64,000 nt of DNA from Acanthochlamys bracteata (Eukaryota > Streptophyta > Magnoliopsida > Pandanales > Velloziaceae). Position 1 is the first letter of the stretch. Each line of letters starts with the position of its first letter. The translations under genes were made by a program, and so were the position numbers. This document shows, in pieces, positions 23,370-34,973 of this stretch. The DNA lies in assembly GCA_019914995.1 (NCBI GenBank), contig CM034145.1:1240001-1304000 (forward strand), written 5' to 3'. A model generated the notes under the pieces. That model saw only the letters and a list, made by a program, of their open reading frames with translations. It did not search any database and was not told where the DNA came from.

Positions 23370-26105
23370 ATGGCGAAAACGCTAATAAACTCAATTTTCG
23401 AAATTCTTAGATTCTTCTTCTTCTTCTTCAGAAAGCAATGCTTCAATCTGTTCGATAGGTTCTCGTTGCTCGCAGCTGACTACGCTGTTCGATTTCTCTC
23501 TCCGTCTCTAATAACAACACTGAGAACAACAATGATGATTTTCCATCGAGTAAGAAAGTTTTGTTAGCAGGATTAGGTTGGGAAAAAACAGATTCTTCGT
23601 GTCGAAGGGAATTACACGGGACCACTTCGATGGAAATGCTACAGTTGGTATACGCGTGGATCCAGAGATTGAACGGCGGGCAGCGTAGTATTGTAATGCT
23701 TTGCTTCAGATGGATGATGAGGAAGAGTTGTTTTGAGAGAGATCGAGAAGGATTATATTTTGTAAACTTTGGTACTGACCGTTATGGGCATGGATGGACA
23801 GCAAATGATTGTTTCACAATGTGTTATTGGTTGGAAATGGATTCCGATATTTTTGTCAAGGTAGTTAAATTGAGGCCAGTGATGTGTTCTGCATCATCAC
23901 TGATCAGTTACTGGTTGAACGCTCCCATGATACAAGTTCCATGAGAACAGTGCACTGCAGTTTGGGATCTGTTAAATGGATTGCTCGTCTTTCTAGCTGA
24001 TTCTGTCTTTTTTATTCCTCATGTGGAATACCATTATTTTGTGATTGGGAGGGTTGAGTTGCCTGTATTTCAACCTGTTGAGCATCTTTTTAGTGGCTTG
24101 GGTTTGTGATGCATTTGGTAGTTGAGATTGGAGTTTGTAGCTTGTATTGCTAATTGCTTCTTTTTTTTTCCTGACATGAGATATCATTGATTTTGTGAAT
24201 GGACGGATCTAGTTGACTGATCTAGTACATCAATCTGTTGAACATCTCTTTTACTGTTTTGGATTGCTATGTACTCATAATTAAGATTGGAGTTTGTATA
24301 TAGCTTTGGATTTTACCAACAGGTCTTTTTACATGCTTATTTCTCCTAACATGAACCCTCCTCAATGCACTTTGAATCTTTGATTTTGTAAGGGTTTGTG
24401 CTTGTTTGCTTGCAGATGTTCAATATTTACGGCATGCAAGTGAGGTTGCGGCATGCAAGTGAGGTTGTGGTAACATAGGTTTGCTAGAACCAGTCATGTG
24501 CATTATTCTTGTTTTTTGTCAACCTATTTTGGTAGCGTGTTTTGCTGTTGTAAGCGTTTTAATTTGAATATTTGCTGAGAAATTGCAGTTTTGTTGTGAG
24601 GTTGATTTGGTATTGAGTTTGTCACTCTTGTGCTTCTGAAATGTATAGTAGGTGCTTTTCCTTTTTTTATCTGGCCATAGTAATAGGTCATTATGTGAGA
24701 AAGTAGTTGACAGTTGGTGGTCGAATCAGGTATGGTAGCCCAGGGCACGTGGTCCTACCTCAAAGACTCAGAGAAGGCAGAGATGTACAGGCTACACAAG
24801 AAGGACCTGCAGATATACACAATTGAGCAGCTTGCTGAAGATTTTAGGGGAATGCGACAGCAGGTACACGCTATCTTATGGCTCAAGGAAATGGAAGAGC
24901 TGGAGAAGGAGCTTGGCAAGCCCCTTGATGATTCAGTCGAAATACTGCTTGACAACTTCCTGAAAAAGCTTGAAATTCCCTTTGCAGCTCTCATATTTTT
25001 TATCTTGTTGCAAAGCATGCCTTGCTAATAAAAAAAGAAGTATTTCTTTATAAGTGCTGTAAGCTTTTGTAAAATTCTCATCTTTCAGTCTTTCAGATTC
25101 TAAGACTCTTGTATGTTCCTGCAGTCATGAAATGGTTCTCATATGTTGGCTATTCCACTGCTTGCAGATTTATCAATTCTCATGATAGGGAATTCCATGT
25201 GGCATCTCTTCCATACCTGACTTCGTCATGCCTGAGGATTGGGATGGCACCACCAGAGATCCTGTTGAAGTTCTTTATGAGGTCTCAATGAAAGAAGACC
25301 AGATGCTTTATGAAGAATTTGTTCAGCATTTGGAATTAATGTTTGGAGAAAGTAAGCTCCCATTTTAACTAAGATTAGTCGTTTTCTTACTAGAAGCAGA
25401 CCAGTCTGTGATAATCAACTAATCCATTTCTTAGATGTGTTTGGGAGAAACATTATTTGTTACGCTGCAATTGATTTTTTGGATATATCAGCTGGTTGAT
25501 GAAACTATGACTTACTTCAGTTACTTATCAGTAAATTAAAGACTTATCTCCAGTTACATGAGTGTCATCTGCAATAATCATGCAAAGTTTCCTCAAGGAA
25601 CAAGTTTATTGTGTTTTTATTTTCTATGTTTTAGTAACTTATATTATGTTTTTCTGCAGCAAAAATACCCCATTGATGGTAGGATTATAGAGTACCCTTT
25701 AGCTTCCTTTCCAATTATGTTTCTATACTTTTTTAAAATAGTGCAATTTGAAAAAATGAGAGACAACTCAGATTAGGACAGCAGTTTCTGTCGGGTTTTC
25801 TTCTGTTTCATTTTTTTGAAAGCTTACGTCTTTGTACTCCAATTTGCTGAAGAGGTAAAATGTCACAAGTAAAGCAGGAGGAAGCCCCCAGAATGAAGAG
25901 CTTCACAATTGAGAAGACGGGTTCTCATCGCAATCATGGAGCAGGTGGATGAACTTAAGAGTTTGCCTGGTGGCACCTTGCTTTGAATGATTGGAGAAAA
26001 TGTTTGTGAAGAGAGAGATGCCTAAAGTTCTGAAGAGGGATTCTCCCACCATTCAAATGCTGAAAATGAGGTCTCAAAGACCAGCAGCTAACAAGAACAA
26101 GATGT
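23370..26105 (+). pseudogene. Decayed mitochondrial ribosomal protein S24/S35-like gene
   Basis: Fragments of one protein occur in order but in different frames. They are an N-terminal MAKTLINSIFEILRFF (ATG 23370), DDFPSSKKVLLAGLGWEKTD (from 23522), GITRDHFDGNATVGIRVDPE (from 23608), NALLQMDDEEELF (23695), LKDSEKAEMYRLHKKDLQIY continuing through VHAILWLKEMEELEKELGKP (24723-24965), HDREFHVASLPYL then MPEDWDGTTRDPVEVLYEVS (25176-25322), and a possible C-terminal trace near EKMFVKREMP (about 26000). An in-frame TAG at 23686 and TGA just after EEELF, plus shifts near 23600 and 25230, break the frame. Splice-like junctions (TTGCAG before the 25176 block) suggest a non-processed copy. The family is my recollection of plant mitochondrial S24/S35 (At3g18240). 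Sequence error is an alternative, but the breaks are many. Confidence 0.6.
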
Positions 26106-26319
26106 AGGTGATCAAGCTTTTCTTATACACTTAATGCCTGAAGCTTTTTTCTGTGATTGGATAGATACGAGATGACTTGATGCACTTTGATAGGTTTCCT
26201 GGGTTTCTAACTTGAAAAAGTATATACGTGAGGCATTCTGCCTTGGTCTAATAATGTGAAGGCTGACGTTGTTTGGAGTAACAGAGATACATTTCAGCAT
26301 TTGTACATTTGGCATTTCT

Positions 26320-26565
26320 TTCCAAGAAAACACTTTCTAACTTTTCAACTTCACATTTTCCAATAAACTTTCTACAATATTCTGCATAAATTAATTAAAA
26401 AATTAGAGAGTATAGAAAAATTCTACTTCGTAAGATCTTATTATTGTTTATTTTTATTATTATTTAGATAAACAAGTATAGCTCGTTTCTCGAAATAGGA
26501 CAAAAATATTCTCTATTCTATAAAAGCACTTTTCATAAACACTCCCAAACAGCCCCTAAATCCAA
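26320..26565 (+). repeat. Family A repeat copy, diverged
   Basis: It carries TATAGAAAAATTCTAC, a T-rich block, TCGTTTCTCGAAATAGGAC and ends TTTTCATAAACACTCCCAAA, in the order typical of family A, with more substitutions than other copies. Confidence 0.45.
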
Positions 26566-26570
26566 CTGCT

Positions 26571-27989
26571 TCTGTATCCTCTCTATTGTAAAATAAGCAT
26601 CTGAAAATTTTACTGCATTCCTTGCCCAAGTGATGAAGAATTAGCCTGAGTGTTTGTGAGCATGATATGCTATTGTCTAACCTCTCCTTATTATACAGGC
26701 CTAATTGGATTCACCAGTGTAGATTAATTGATGCAGCTTGCTGGCGAAGGATACTCTATATTGAGGAAGGTTAGCTTTTCAAAGCTATAATTCGCCAGCA
26801 TTCTTATGGATCCTAGTTGCAGGTTCCTATGAAAAATGGTTTTAAGTTTCTTACTTCCAAAACTATTGAAGTGGACATGCTTTCTTGTCTCATGGGGCAT
26901 GGGGTAGAGACTGAGGTTAATATGAGTAACAGTAGTGTCTTTTCTGGTGTTGTTAGGTGAAACATTTATTTAATGAACAAAAGTATATATGCTAATGTTA
27001 ACATCACATGAACTACTAATGAAAGGTTAACCTAGATGAAGTAAAATGCATAGAAACAGGTACAGTGGAGTACATTGAGTGTACTATTGTTTGGGTACTT
27101 GTTCTGGGATCCCTCATTTAATCTTACCAGAACGTATATGGGATATAAGCCACAACTCTCCACTAATGTTTGTTGTTCTGTCACTTCCCTGGCATGCATG
27201 ATTGTTAGGTTCCTGTCCATATCATCTTAATTTGCAACTGGATTTTGGGTTAATAAGAATTTAGATTTAGCGAGAGGAATTTGTCCATTTGCCAAAATAA
27301 TAGAGATATGACTTGTTAGGCTTGTAGAAGCAGAGACAGTTTAGATAACTTAGTTGCTTAACGTAGGAGTAGCTAGAGTTCCGTTTGCTTTTCTACCCTG
27401 CCCATAGCAACCTGATGGCCATTAGATAGACTTTCACTTGGCTCTTGTGTAGGTTTAGGACTATTTTGTTACCCATATTTGCCGAAACTCTTTCAGTCAC
27501 TAGTTTAGCTTTTCTACTAGTCATGTAAACAGTTTGATTTCTTGATAGATAGTATAACCTTTCACGCATCACACAGGAGCAGAGAAAAGAACGAGCTGAA
27601 GATGGCCAAGTTTTCCGTTGTGGTTTTGCTGTGAGGCAGTCGTTGAGGTGCAATAAACTCAAAAGATTGTCTAGTAGTGCATTTGTCAGGTAAGCATTTG
27701 CAATCTCCAAGCAAGTTGCTAATAATTTCATCTTAAATGATAGCAGTGCTGCCTATGTGAGTGTTCATGACAGACTCTAATAATCACACTTTTTTAGACT
27801 AAGTACTTTTCATGCTACAGGGTTACAAGAAGTAACAACAAAAAATACTGGTAAAGATGGAGACGCTAGGTAGTACATACTGTGTAGTTATACAGATAAT
27901 ATGTAGCATGTTGAAAATTCCTTCAAATTTTTCTGTGACCTTCCACTTACTGAAAGCATGCGGCTATTGCTTGTTAAGCTTATGTGCAT
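26571..27989. other. Intergenic DNA with exon-like scraps but no recognised gene
   Basis: Composition is closer to genic than the flanks. One segment (about 27577-27690) is open, preceded by ACACAG and followed by GTAAGC, and reads QRKERAEDGQVFRC and more. No family was recognised and no neighbouring exon supports it. It may be residue of the upstream relic or a non-coding transcript. Confidence 0.3.
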
Positions 27990-28167
27990 TAGGGCGTGTT
28001 CACTTTACCGTAACTTACTTTCTTCCGCCAAAAATGAGTTTCAGATAGGTTATTATGTTTACTTTTATAAATTTACTTTCATAAACAACACTTTCTAATT
28101 TACTTTGGGAAAACTCATTTCTGAAAACTTAACTTCTGGATCACTTCCGACAAATAAACAAGCCCTA
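27990..28167. repeat. TA-flanked MITE-like element, 178 bp
   Basis: It begins TA-GGGCGTGTTCAC and ends AATAAACAAGCCC-TA, so the ends are inverted repeats (GGGCGTGTT versus GGGCTTGTT) flanked by TA on both sides. The terminal sequence resembles family B (GAGCGTGTTTAC). The interior is non-coding. Confidence 0.5.
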
Positions 28168-28862
28168 AAACTGGAGTGAATCTTTGAAGTGACTTGCTCT
28201 TGCCAAAAGGTTACTTTGATGTGATTTTTTATATTTATTTTTATAAATTTACTCTCACAAACTGATTCTGTGAAGCAGGGGCTTATTCAGTTAATCGTCG
28301 CAGTTTAGAGTTGATTCGGATGCATGTTTGTTAGGTAAGCACTAGAGATCATGAGCTGAACTGTCTGATACAGTCTCTTTTAGTTAATAATAGAGTTGCC
28401 AACTATAGAACAAAGATGATAAATCACCTTTCATCAAATGCTGGCTTTTTCACGCCCCAAAACTTTCTTTGAAATTGTTTGCTTCTCATTGATAATATAA
28501 ATAAGAATAAACATCTAAAAAAAATGTCTTATTGTGGTCATTAAAAGATTAGGTACTCTTGAAACTTACTTGATAAAGTTTAGCAGAAGCTATAGTTTAA
28601 ACAGTGAGAACCTGTGCTTATTACATGAGAAGACTGACATAATTAGTGATCTATAAGTTTCTTTCATACCGTAAGGGTTTATTTTATTTCACAGTAAGTG
28701 ACTACTGAAATGATTTTTTTCATCAGAATTTTTTTTTTACAGGTGCTTAAAGTTGACTTTCACAAATTTACTTCTTAATAATATATGCTTCACTCATTTT
28801 GAGAAGTTTATTTTTCATAAACTCACTTTCAAATAAACATGCTAAATTTTCTTTTCCAACAT

Positions 28863-29085
28863 AGGGTCGTTTGGTTGTGCTTTCAAGTTGTTTTTTTTCA
28901 TTTTAACTTTTCGTTTCCAAAATATTTTCTATAATAGCTAAAAGGTTTTTAATCTAGATTATGTGTATTTGTACCTTATAGAATTTTTTCTATATAAAAG
29001 TTTTTATGTTTAAATTTAAAAACTCTATCAAAAATTATTTTTCAAAAAATATTTATGTTCAAATAATTCCAAAATAATCTTCTCC
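28863..29085 (+). repeat. Family A repeat copy
   Basis: It starts GGGTCGTTTGGTTGTGC, then AT-rich blocks as in family A. The 3' end is unclear. It is moderately diverged. Confidence 0.4.
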
Positions 29086-29608
29086 ACATTCTTTGTGCGG
29101 TTATTATTAACCGACAACTCCTATTCATGTTTGTATTCTCCTGCCAATCGTATCAGGACAAAAATCAGTATCTGATTCTTACAGCAGGTGCTCTCTTAGT
29201 TATTGCACGACACAAATTCGTGTTCATGGACAAAAGTAATCGTCACTCAAACATCCGTCCAGTTCGATTGAGTTAAAATTTTAAAGATTTCTTTCATCAG
29301 CAACTCATAACTGTTATTAATTAGTGCAGCCAATTTTAGTTTGAAGTTTTCTATCAATTTAGATTCTAGTCAGGAATCTCAGGGGAGCACCACACTAGAT
29401 GGTAAATTGCTACAAATATTGTTCACTGATGCTATATGCCTTTCAGATTAGGTTTAGACTAACAGTCCGAAATAATGCCCGAATAAAAAACAAACTAATT
29501 AGTTAGATTAAAATCTAAGTTAACAGTGCTGAGGACTAAGATAGTCTGCGAGTGAAACATAAATTAACTAATTTGATAAATGACCTAGCCGTATTATATT
29601 AGATTGGA

Positions 29609-30465
29609 TAGGGGTGGCAATTTGGATTCATAGATCGGTTTTGGATCGATCCATTTAATAATCGGATTAAATTCGTTCAACTCTAATCCAATTTATGAAT
29701 TTATACGTGTCAAAATTGTCAAATTCTAACTCAATCTATTAATAATTGGATCAAATTCGGATCGATCCATTTAATAATTAAAATTATTAATTATTAAATT
29801 TATATTTTAAAATTTAGCAAAATTACAAGATCAGTTGTAATGAAAGTGCACGATGTTCTTAATGCTGAGATATAGTGAATGCCCGTCAAAATGTGTATTC
29901 TTTAGTATCTTCATCAGTCCTTAAAATATCCAAAAAAAATTATTTTTATTTTTATTTTTGAAAATATATGTTGATAGCTGAAATTTTATGATTATAAATA
30001 TATACTAATAATTTTAATAAAAATTTTGATAAACATAGCTATCTAACAAAATTTTGTTAAAAACTTTTATACGAAATTCAAATTCATCATTACAGAAACA
30101 CCTATATAGTAATACTTTCGATAATATTATAATTCTCATCTTATACTATTTTATTAAAATGTAAAAATAACAATTAATTATAAATACTATATAATTTATA
30201 AATTATTATTATTGATTATTTTTATTACTAATATTTTAATATACGGAAAGAAAAAATTAAATATTATTCTTTCAAGATATGATAATTCGGATTGGTGAAT
30301 TAATTTCGGATTAATTCGGATTAACCCATTTAATAATCGGGTCTAATTCATTCAATCCTAATTCAACTTATATATTTATACGGATCAAATTTTTAACCCT
30401 AATTCTGATTAAGTGGGTCATTTTTGGGTCGCGTTTTTAGGTCGGGTTATATATTGCCACCTCTA
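29609..30465. mobile_element. Non-autonomous hAT-like element with TIRs and near-perfect 8-bp target duplication
   Basis: The left end is TAGGGGTGGCAAT (29609) and the right end is ATTGCCACCTCTA (to 30465), inverted with one mismatch. Flanking octamers are AGATTGGA (29601-29608) and ATATTGGA (30466-30473), matching at 7 of 8 positions, as expected for hAT insertion. The 857-bp interior has repeated GGATTAAATTCG/TTTAATAATCGG words near both ends and no ORF of note. Confidence 0.7.
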
Positions 30466-32898
30466 ATATTGGATGAAATTTTCAATCGGTTTAACAATTT
30501 ACAGTTTTATAATTTTATATTTACTAAATATTTAAAAAGACATATTTATATAATAAAGAATTACTAATTTTTAATAGTTTTTAATTATTTTGTTAAGGTA
30601 GATTGGATCCTATAACTGCTAGTAGTAAATTGTTGATATGACATGTCATTGCTGGTCAAGTAACTGCTGGTATCTGTAAACTAAAATTTTGAACTGCAGG
30701 AATATTAAGGAAGAGCTTATCGGTTGTTTTTATTTTAAAAAAATATATTATATATTTTAATAATTTTTTATATTTTTTTATTTTTTTAAATTGTGAAAAG
30801 TAAAAAAAATTACATATTGCATGATTTTATATATATACAATTTTAATTTAGAAAAATTTAGCTCATCTTTTGAATAAATTTTTAATATTTATTAAAAAAA
30901 TTTATTTTATGATATAGCAATATTGAACTTTTACTTGATTCTGGTTTTGGGAATTATTTGAATTATAGCTTTGTTTTTGGCATTAAAGTTCGGAAATTTT
31001 TTCTGTTGTCCTCTTTTCTTATAAGATTTTCTTTCGTACCTTAGCATGTGTCGTACGTTACTAGCAGATTGCTAGCATCGTACGTTAAAACAAATCATTT
31101 GTGATTCGCAGCATTTAAAACTCAACCAACAAAGCAACTGATCGTTAAATTTTGACAGATAATTGAGAACTTAAGAAAGACACAAGAGCGTGTTTACCAA
31201 TGTTCTTAATTCATTTTTGTTTAAATTCATTTTTTAATATAAAATATATATATATATTAAAATAAATTTTTTTATTAATTAATTTTTAAAAATTTAATTT
31301 TAAAATTTACTATAAATATTAAACTAATATATAATTTTATTTTTTATTAAATACTTTTAATTTTTAATTTAATTTTTTAAATTGATTTTTAAAAAATTCA
31401 CTTTACTCACTTTATCTTCAATATAAACGCGCACCAAGTGAACGTGCTGAACTCTAATTGAACATACTATATATTGGATAGATTTTAGATGAAACTGAGG
31501 TTCGTTTATAAGTTCTTTTGAATAAAATATTTTTGAACGAAAAGTTTTTTTTAAAAAAAATAATTAAAAAATAAGCTTTAGTAAAAACCATTAAATTTTT
31601 AATAAATTTTTTACAAATTATAAAAAATATATTAAAAATATGAACTTAAAATTTGTAGAATATTTTTTTGAAATGGAATCTCAAAATATGAATGTCTCCT
31701 GTCTAATATTTTTGGAGTACTTTCAAAAAATAATTTTTAATAAAAAATATTTTAAGAGTTTTTTAAAATAACAAAATTTTACGATGTATAATTTTTTAAA
31801 ATTTTTTTATAGAATATTATAAAAATTTATCAAAAATATAAAATAAAATATTTAAATATTATAAAAGTTTCTGAGAGTCTTTATTTCTACTTTTCATTTC
31901 ATATTTTTAATAAATTTTTATAATATTTTATAACATTTATTTAAAAAATTAAAAAGTATAAAAAATTTTATATCTTAATATTATTTGTATTATTATTAAG
32001 TAATATAATACAATTTCAATTCCTCTGCATATCGTCCAATGTTTGCCAATGTTTTACGGATCTAATCTGCACACTTAGTCCTTTCTAACATAATTTTAGA
32101 TGAGTTTTTCTGTAGAATTCAACTTCAAAATCTAACTAAAGAAATGAGAGTGTTCAAATCTATATAAACATCTATAATCATGTAGCTAGTTTCTGCCTAG
32201 AATAAAATATTAAACCGAGACATCAAAATAGTTATTTAATGTTGACAGCATTAAGCTGGTAAATTATTACAAAAAATTTTGCAATTTGCAAACTTCGTTC
32301 TGTTTTGATTATGACAATCTTGTTTTGCTTATGAGCTGTTAGTTAATTTGTCCATAATATTATCGTTACTCATTATGTGGGTAGCTACATTTGGATACTT
32401 TAAACGATTTTGTGGATACTTGGGAGATTTTTTTTAATTATATATTTTTTAATAAAATTTTTAAATATTTTATAGAACTTTCTAAAAAAATTTTAAATGC
32501 ATTTACGCCTTGTCAATGGTTTACGTATTCAGTTTTAGCTCAAATAATGAGGATGTTCCAATTTATATAAACAATCACGTAATCTGGTAAATAACTAATA
32601 TCGAACAATTTAACACCTTCCGTAGCCTGATCGGGCATAAATGCGTTTAAAATTTAAAAAATAAAGTGAAATAAAATAGAGCAGAACGTTATGCTAAATA
32701 GCCGGTAAGTGATTGTTTAGTTTTTTTCGCAAGTGACGTCCAAAATAACTTTCTCTCATAAAACAACATTTTGTATTTATTTTTTACAAATTTATTTTAT
32801 GAATTTATTAACAATTTATATTTTTAAATTTATATTTTAGACACTCACTTTCGAACTACTTAAGCACAAGTGAAATACGCCATAACAGGAGTACTAAA
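30466..32898. other. AT-rich intergenic DNA, repeat-laden, no gene seen
   Basis: Apart from the family B copy at 31186-31436 it contains partial family A-like tracts at about 31500-31930 and low-complexity A/T. No ORF with domain content is present. Confidence 0.5.
31186..31436 (+). repeat. Family B MITE-like element
   Basis: It starts GAGCGTGTTTACCAATG and ends TATAAACGCGCACC (reverse complement GGTGCGCGTTTATA), with an AT-only interior. The interior matches 56341-56564 on the same strand and 14231-14375 on the opposite strand. Confidence 0.55.
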
Positions 32899-33398
32899 GT
32901 GCGTTTGATAGTGTTTATAAAATAAAACTTTTCTGAAATAAAAAATATTTTTATTTTTTTAAAAAATAGCTCTATTTTTTTACTTCTAAAAAAAAATATG
33001 TAATAGAAAAGATCTCACTATATAAAATTTTTTTATATTTTTTAAATTTTTAGATATTTATAAATTATGTATTTTAAAAATATAAAATTAAAAATTAAAA
33101 ATAAGTGTTTGAGAAATGCAATCTCAAACGCATATTCCAAACGCTCTCTAGATAGTTTTGGGCGGCGTTTGGTTCAACTTTTCTCTAATATTTTTTTTTA
33201 ATTTTTAATACATATTTTATAAGTATTTAGAAAAATTTTTTAAAAATAAATAATATAAAAAAATTTTAAGTAATAAAATTTTTTTATTACATATTTTTAT
33301 TATTTTTTTAAAAATAAAAAAACTTATTTTTAAAAAATAATAAAAATATTTTTTATTTTAAAAAAATTTTATTTCATAGCCGCTCTCCAAATCACCCG
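32899..33398. repeat. Head-to-head pair of family A elements (large inverted repeat)
   Basis: A minus-orientation copy (32899-33133, ends GTGCGTTTGATAGTG and TCTCAAACGCATA) is followed after 27 bp by a plus-orientation copy (33161-33398, starting GGCGGCGTTTGGTTC). The first, reverse-complemented, follows the second block by block over about 230 bp. The minus copy has its own inverted ends (GCGTTTGATAG versus GCGTTTGAGAT). Confidence 0.6.
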
Positions 33399-34896
33399 AA
33401 TCTGCTGTTGATCTGGTAAGTACTGGAGTGAGTGTTATGCACTGGGCAATTATTGGAGAGCAAAAAAAAATTGAAATTTTTTTTTTTGTTTTCAAGTTTT
33501 CAAATTTTTTTTGCATGATAGCAACAACAAGTATAAACAAAAGGGCATTTGGATTATGCACTAGTGACCACTATGATAATGTCGTTGTCTTCATAATATT
33601 GTTAGGTCACGTTTCGCTTTACGAAAATTTAATTTTCTGCACCAGTCTTTAAGAAATTTTGTTTTTCTTTTTCATGATTATGTCAATTTGGTCATGCTAG
33701 ACTCTTGTCGTGCAAGTAAATATTCGTATTTAATAAATTAAGAAAGTATTTAAGAGTGCTTTTAAAATAAAGTTTTTATAAAATAAAAGATATTTTAAAA
33801 AAATAAACATATAAACTATTTTCAAATTAAAAAAACTATATAATATTATAGAAAAATTTTAACAATTAAAATGAAAATGTAGAATTACTTAACTACTCCC
33901 AAATAAACACATATGTCTAAAAAATAGCGGAGGTATCATGCTAAAATAACTACAACAAGAATTATGCTTTAAAATAACTAAGAAGAATGATACCAAACTC
34001 TTCCATATTCATTGTTAAATATAAAACCGAAAACAGAAAATGATTCTTTACGATTTTTCCAATATTCCAATGGTATAAATAAGTACTTCAAAAGAAACAG
34101 TTGAATGGTAGATTATTAATTTTTTGGGTTTTTAGTTTCTAGCTTAGGGTTTGTTTACCTGCGCTCTAAATTTATTTATTTTTTTAAAATTTATTTTAAG
34201 TTTTAACTCATTCTTAAATTAAAATAAATGCAAATTTTGATCTAAATTTTTTTGCAAAAGATTTATTTTAAAATTCAAAATTTTAAAATTAAAAATTTTG
34301 TTATTAAACTCACTTATAATACAAAATAAATAAAAATTTTTAAAGCATCTAAAAGTTGGAAATAACATGTGAGTGTAATTTCTTCTTTCTTTTCGGTTTG
34401 GATACTTAATAAAGGTGCATTTGAGACATGTAGTCTTTATTAATTGGTTGCAGTTAGAAAATTGTGATTTATAGTTGGAGAGTTGGAAAAAGAAAAATCT
34501 TGGGTGCTCTCTTCAACTTTTTCTTTTTTTCTTTTCTTAAAGATTTATATCATATTTAAAAATATATATTATCGCTTTTTATATCTATGATTATTTTATT
34601 AAATTATAATTATTCGATCGTTTGATTGGACGGATAGAATAAACTATACATATGTTGAATTTATGACGCGTAGCAATTTTGTTGAAAGTTCTCTTCATCA
34701 ATTTTTTAGCTACTAATGCATGCACCAAATATCAATAAATCTATCTAAAAAAATAAAATATATCACCATCCTAATTAAAATGCCCCCAATAATAAAGAAA
34801 AAATAATGAAAGTTAGCACCAAACTTATCTTCTTTAGTGGGTTTTGCAATATAAGGGGGTTACCACACAAAGAGAGAAGCTCTTCAAAATCTTTTC
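33399..34896. other. AT-rich upstream region of the first aspartic protease
   Basis: No gene is seen. Family-B-like tracts occur near 34145-34360 (GTTTGTTTACCTGCGCTC start). The promoter of the protease is expected in the last few hundred bases. Confidence 0.4.
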
Positions 34897-34904
34897 TATA
34901 TAAG
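34897..34904 (+). promoter_or_regulatory. TATA box of the first aspartic protease gene
   Basis: TATATAAG lies 70 bp upstream of the ATG at 34974, at the right distance for a transcription start near 34930. Confidence 0.6.
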
Positions 34905-34973
34905 TAGAGGCAAACTTGTGTTGCTTCATTCATTCACTCACTGCTCCTTTCTTGCCAAAGGCTTCTCTAGAAA

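Noticed and set aside
27577-27690. Open segment between ACACAG and GTAAGC that looks like an internal exon
   Set aside because: No family was recognised and no partner exons were found on either side. It is mentioned only as a scrap.
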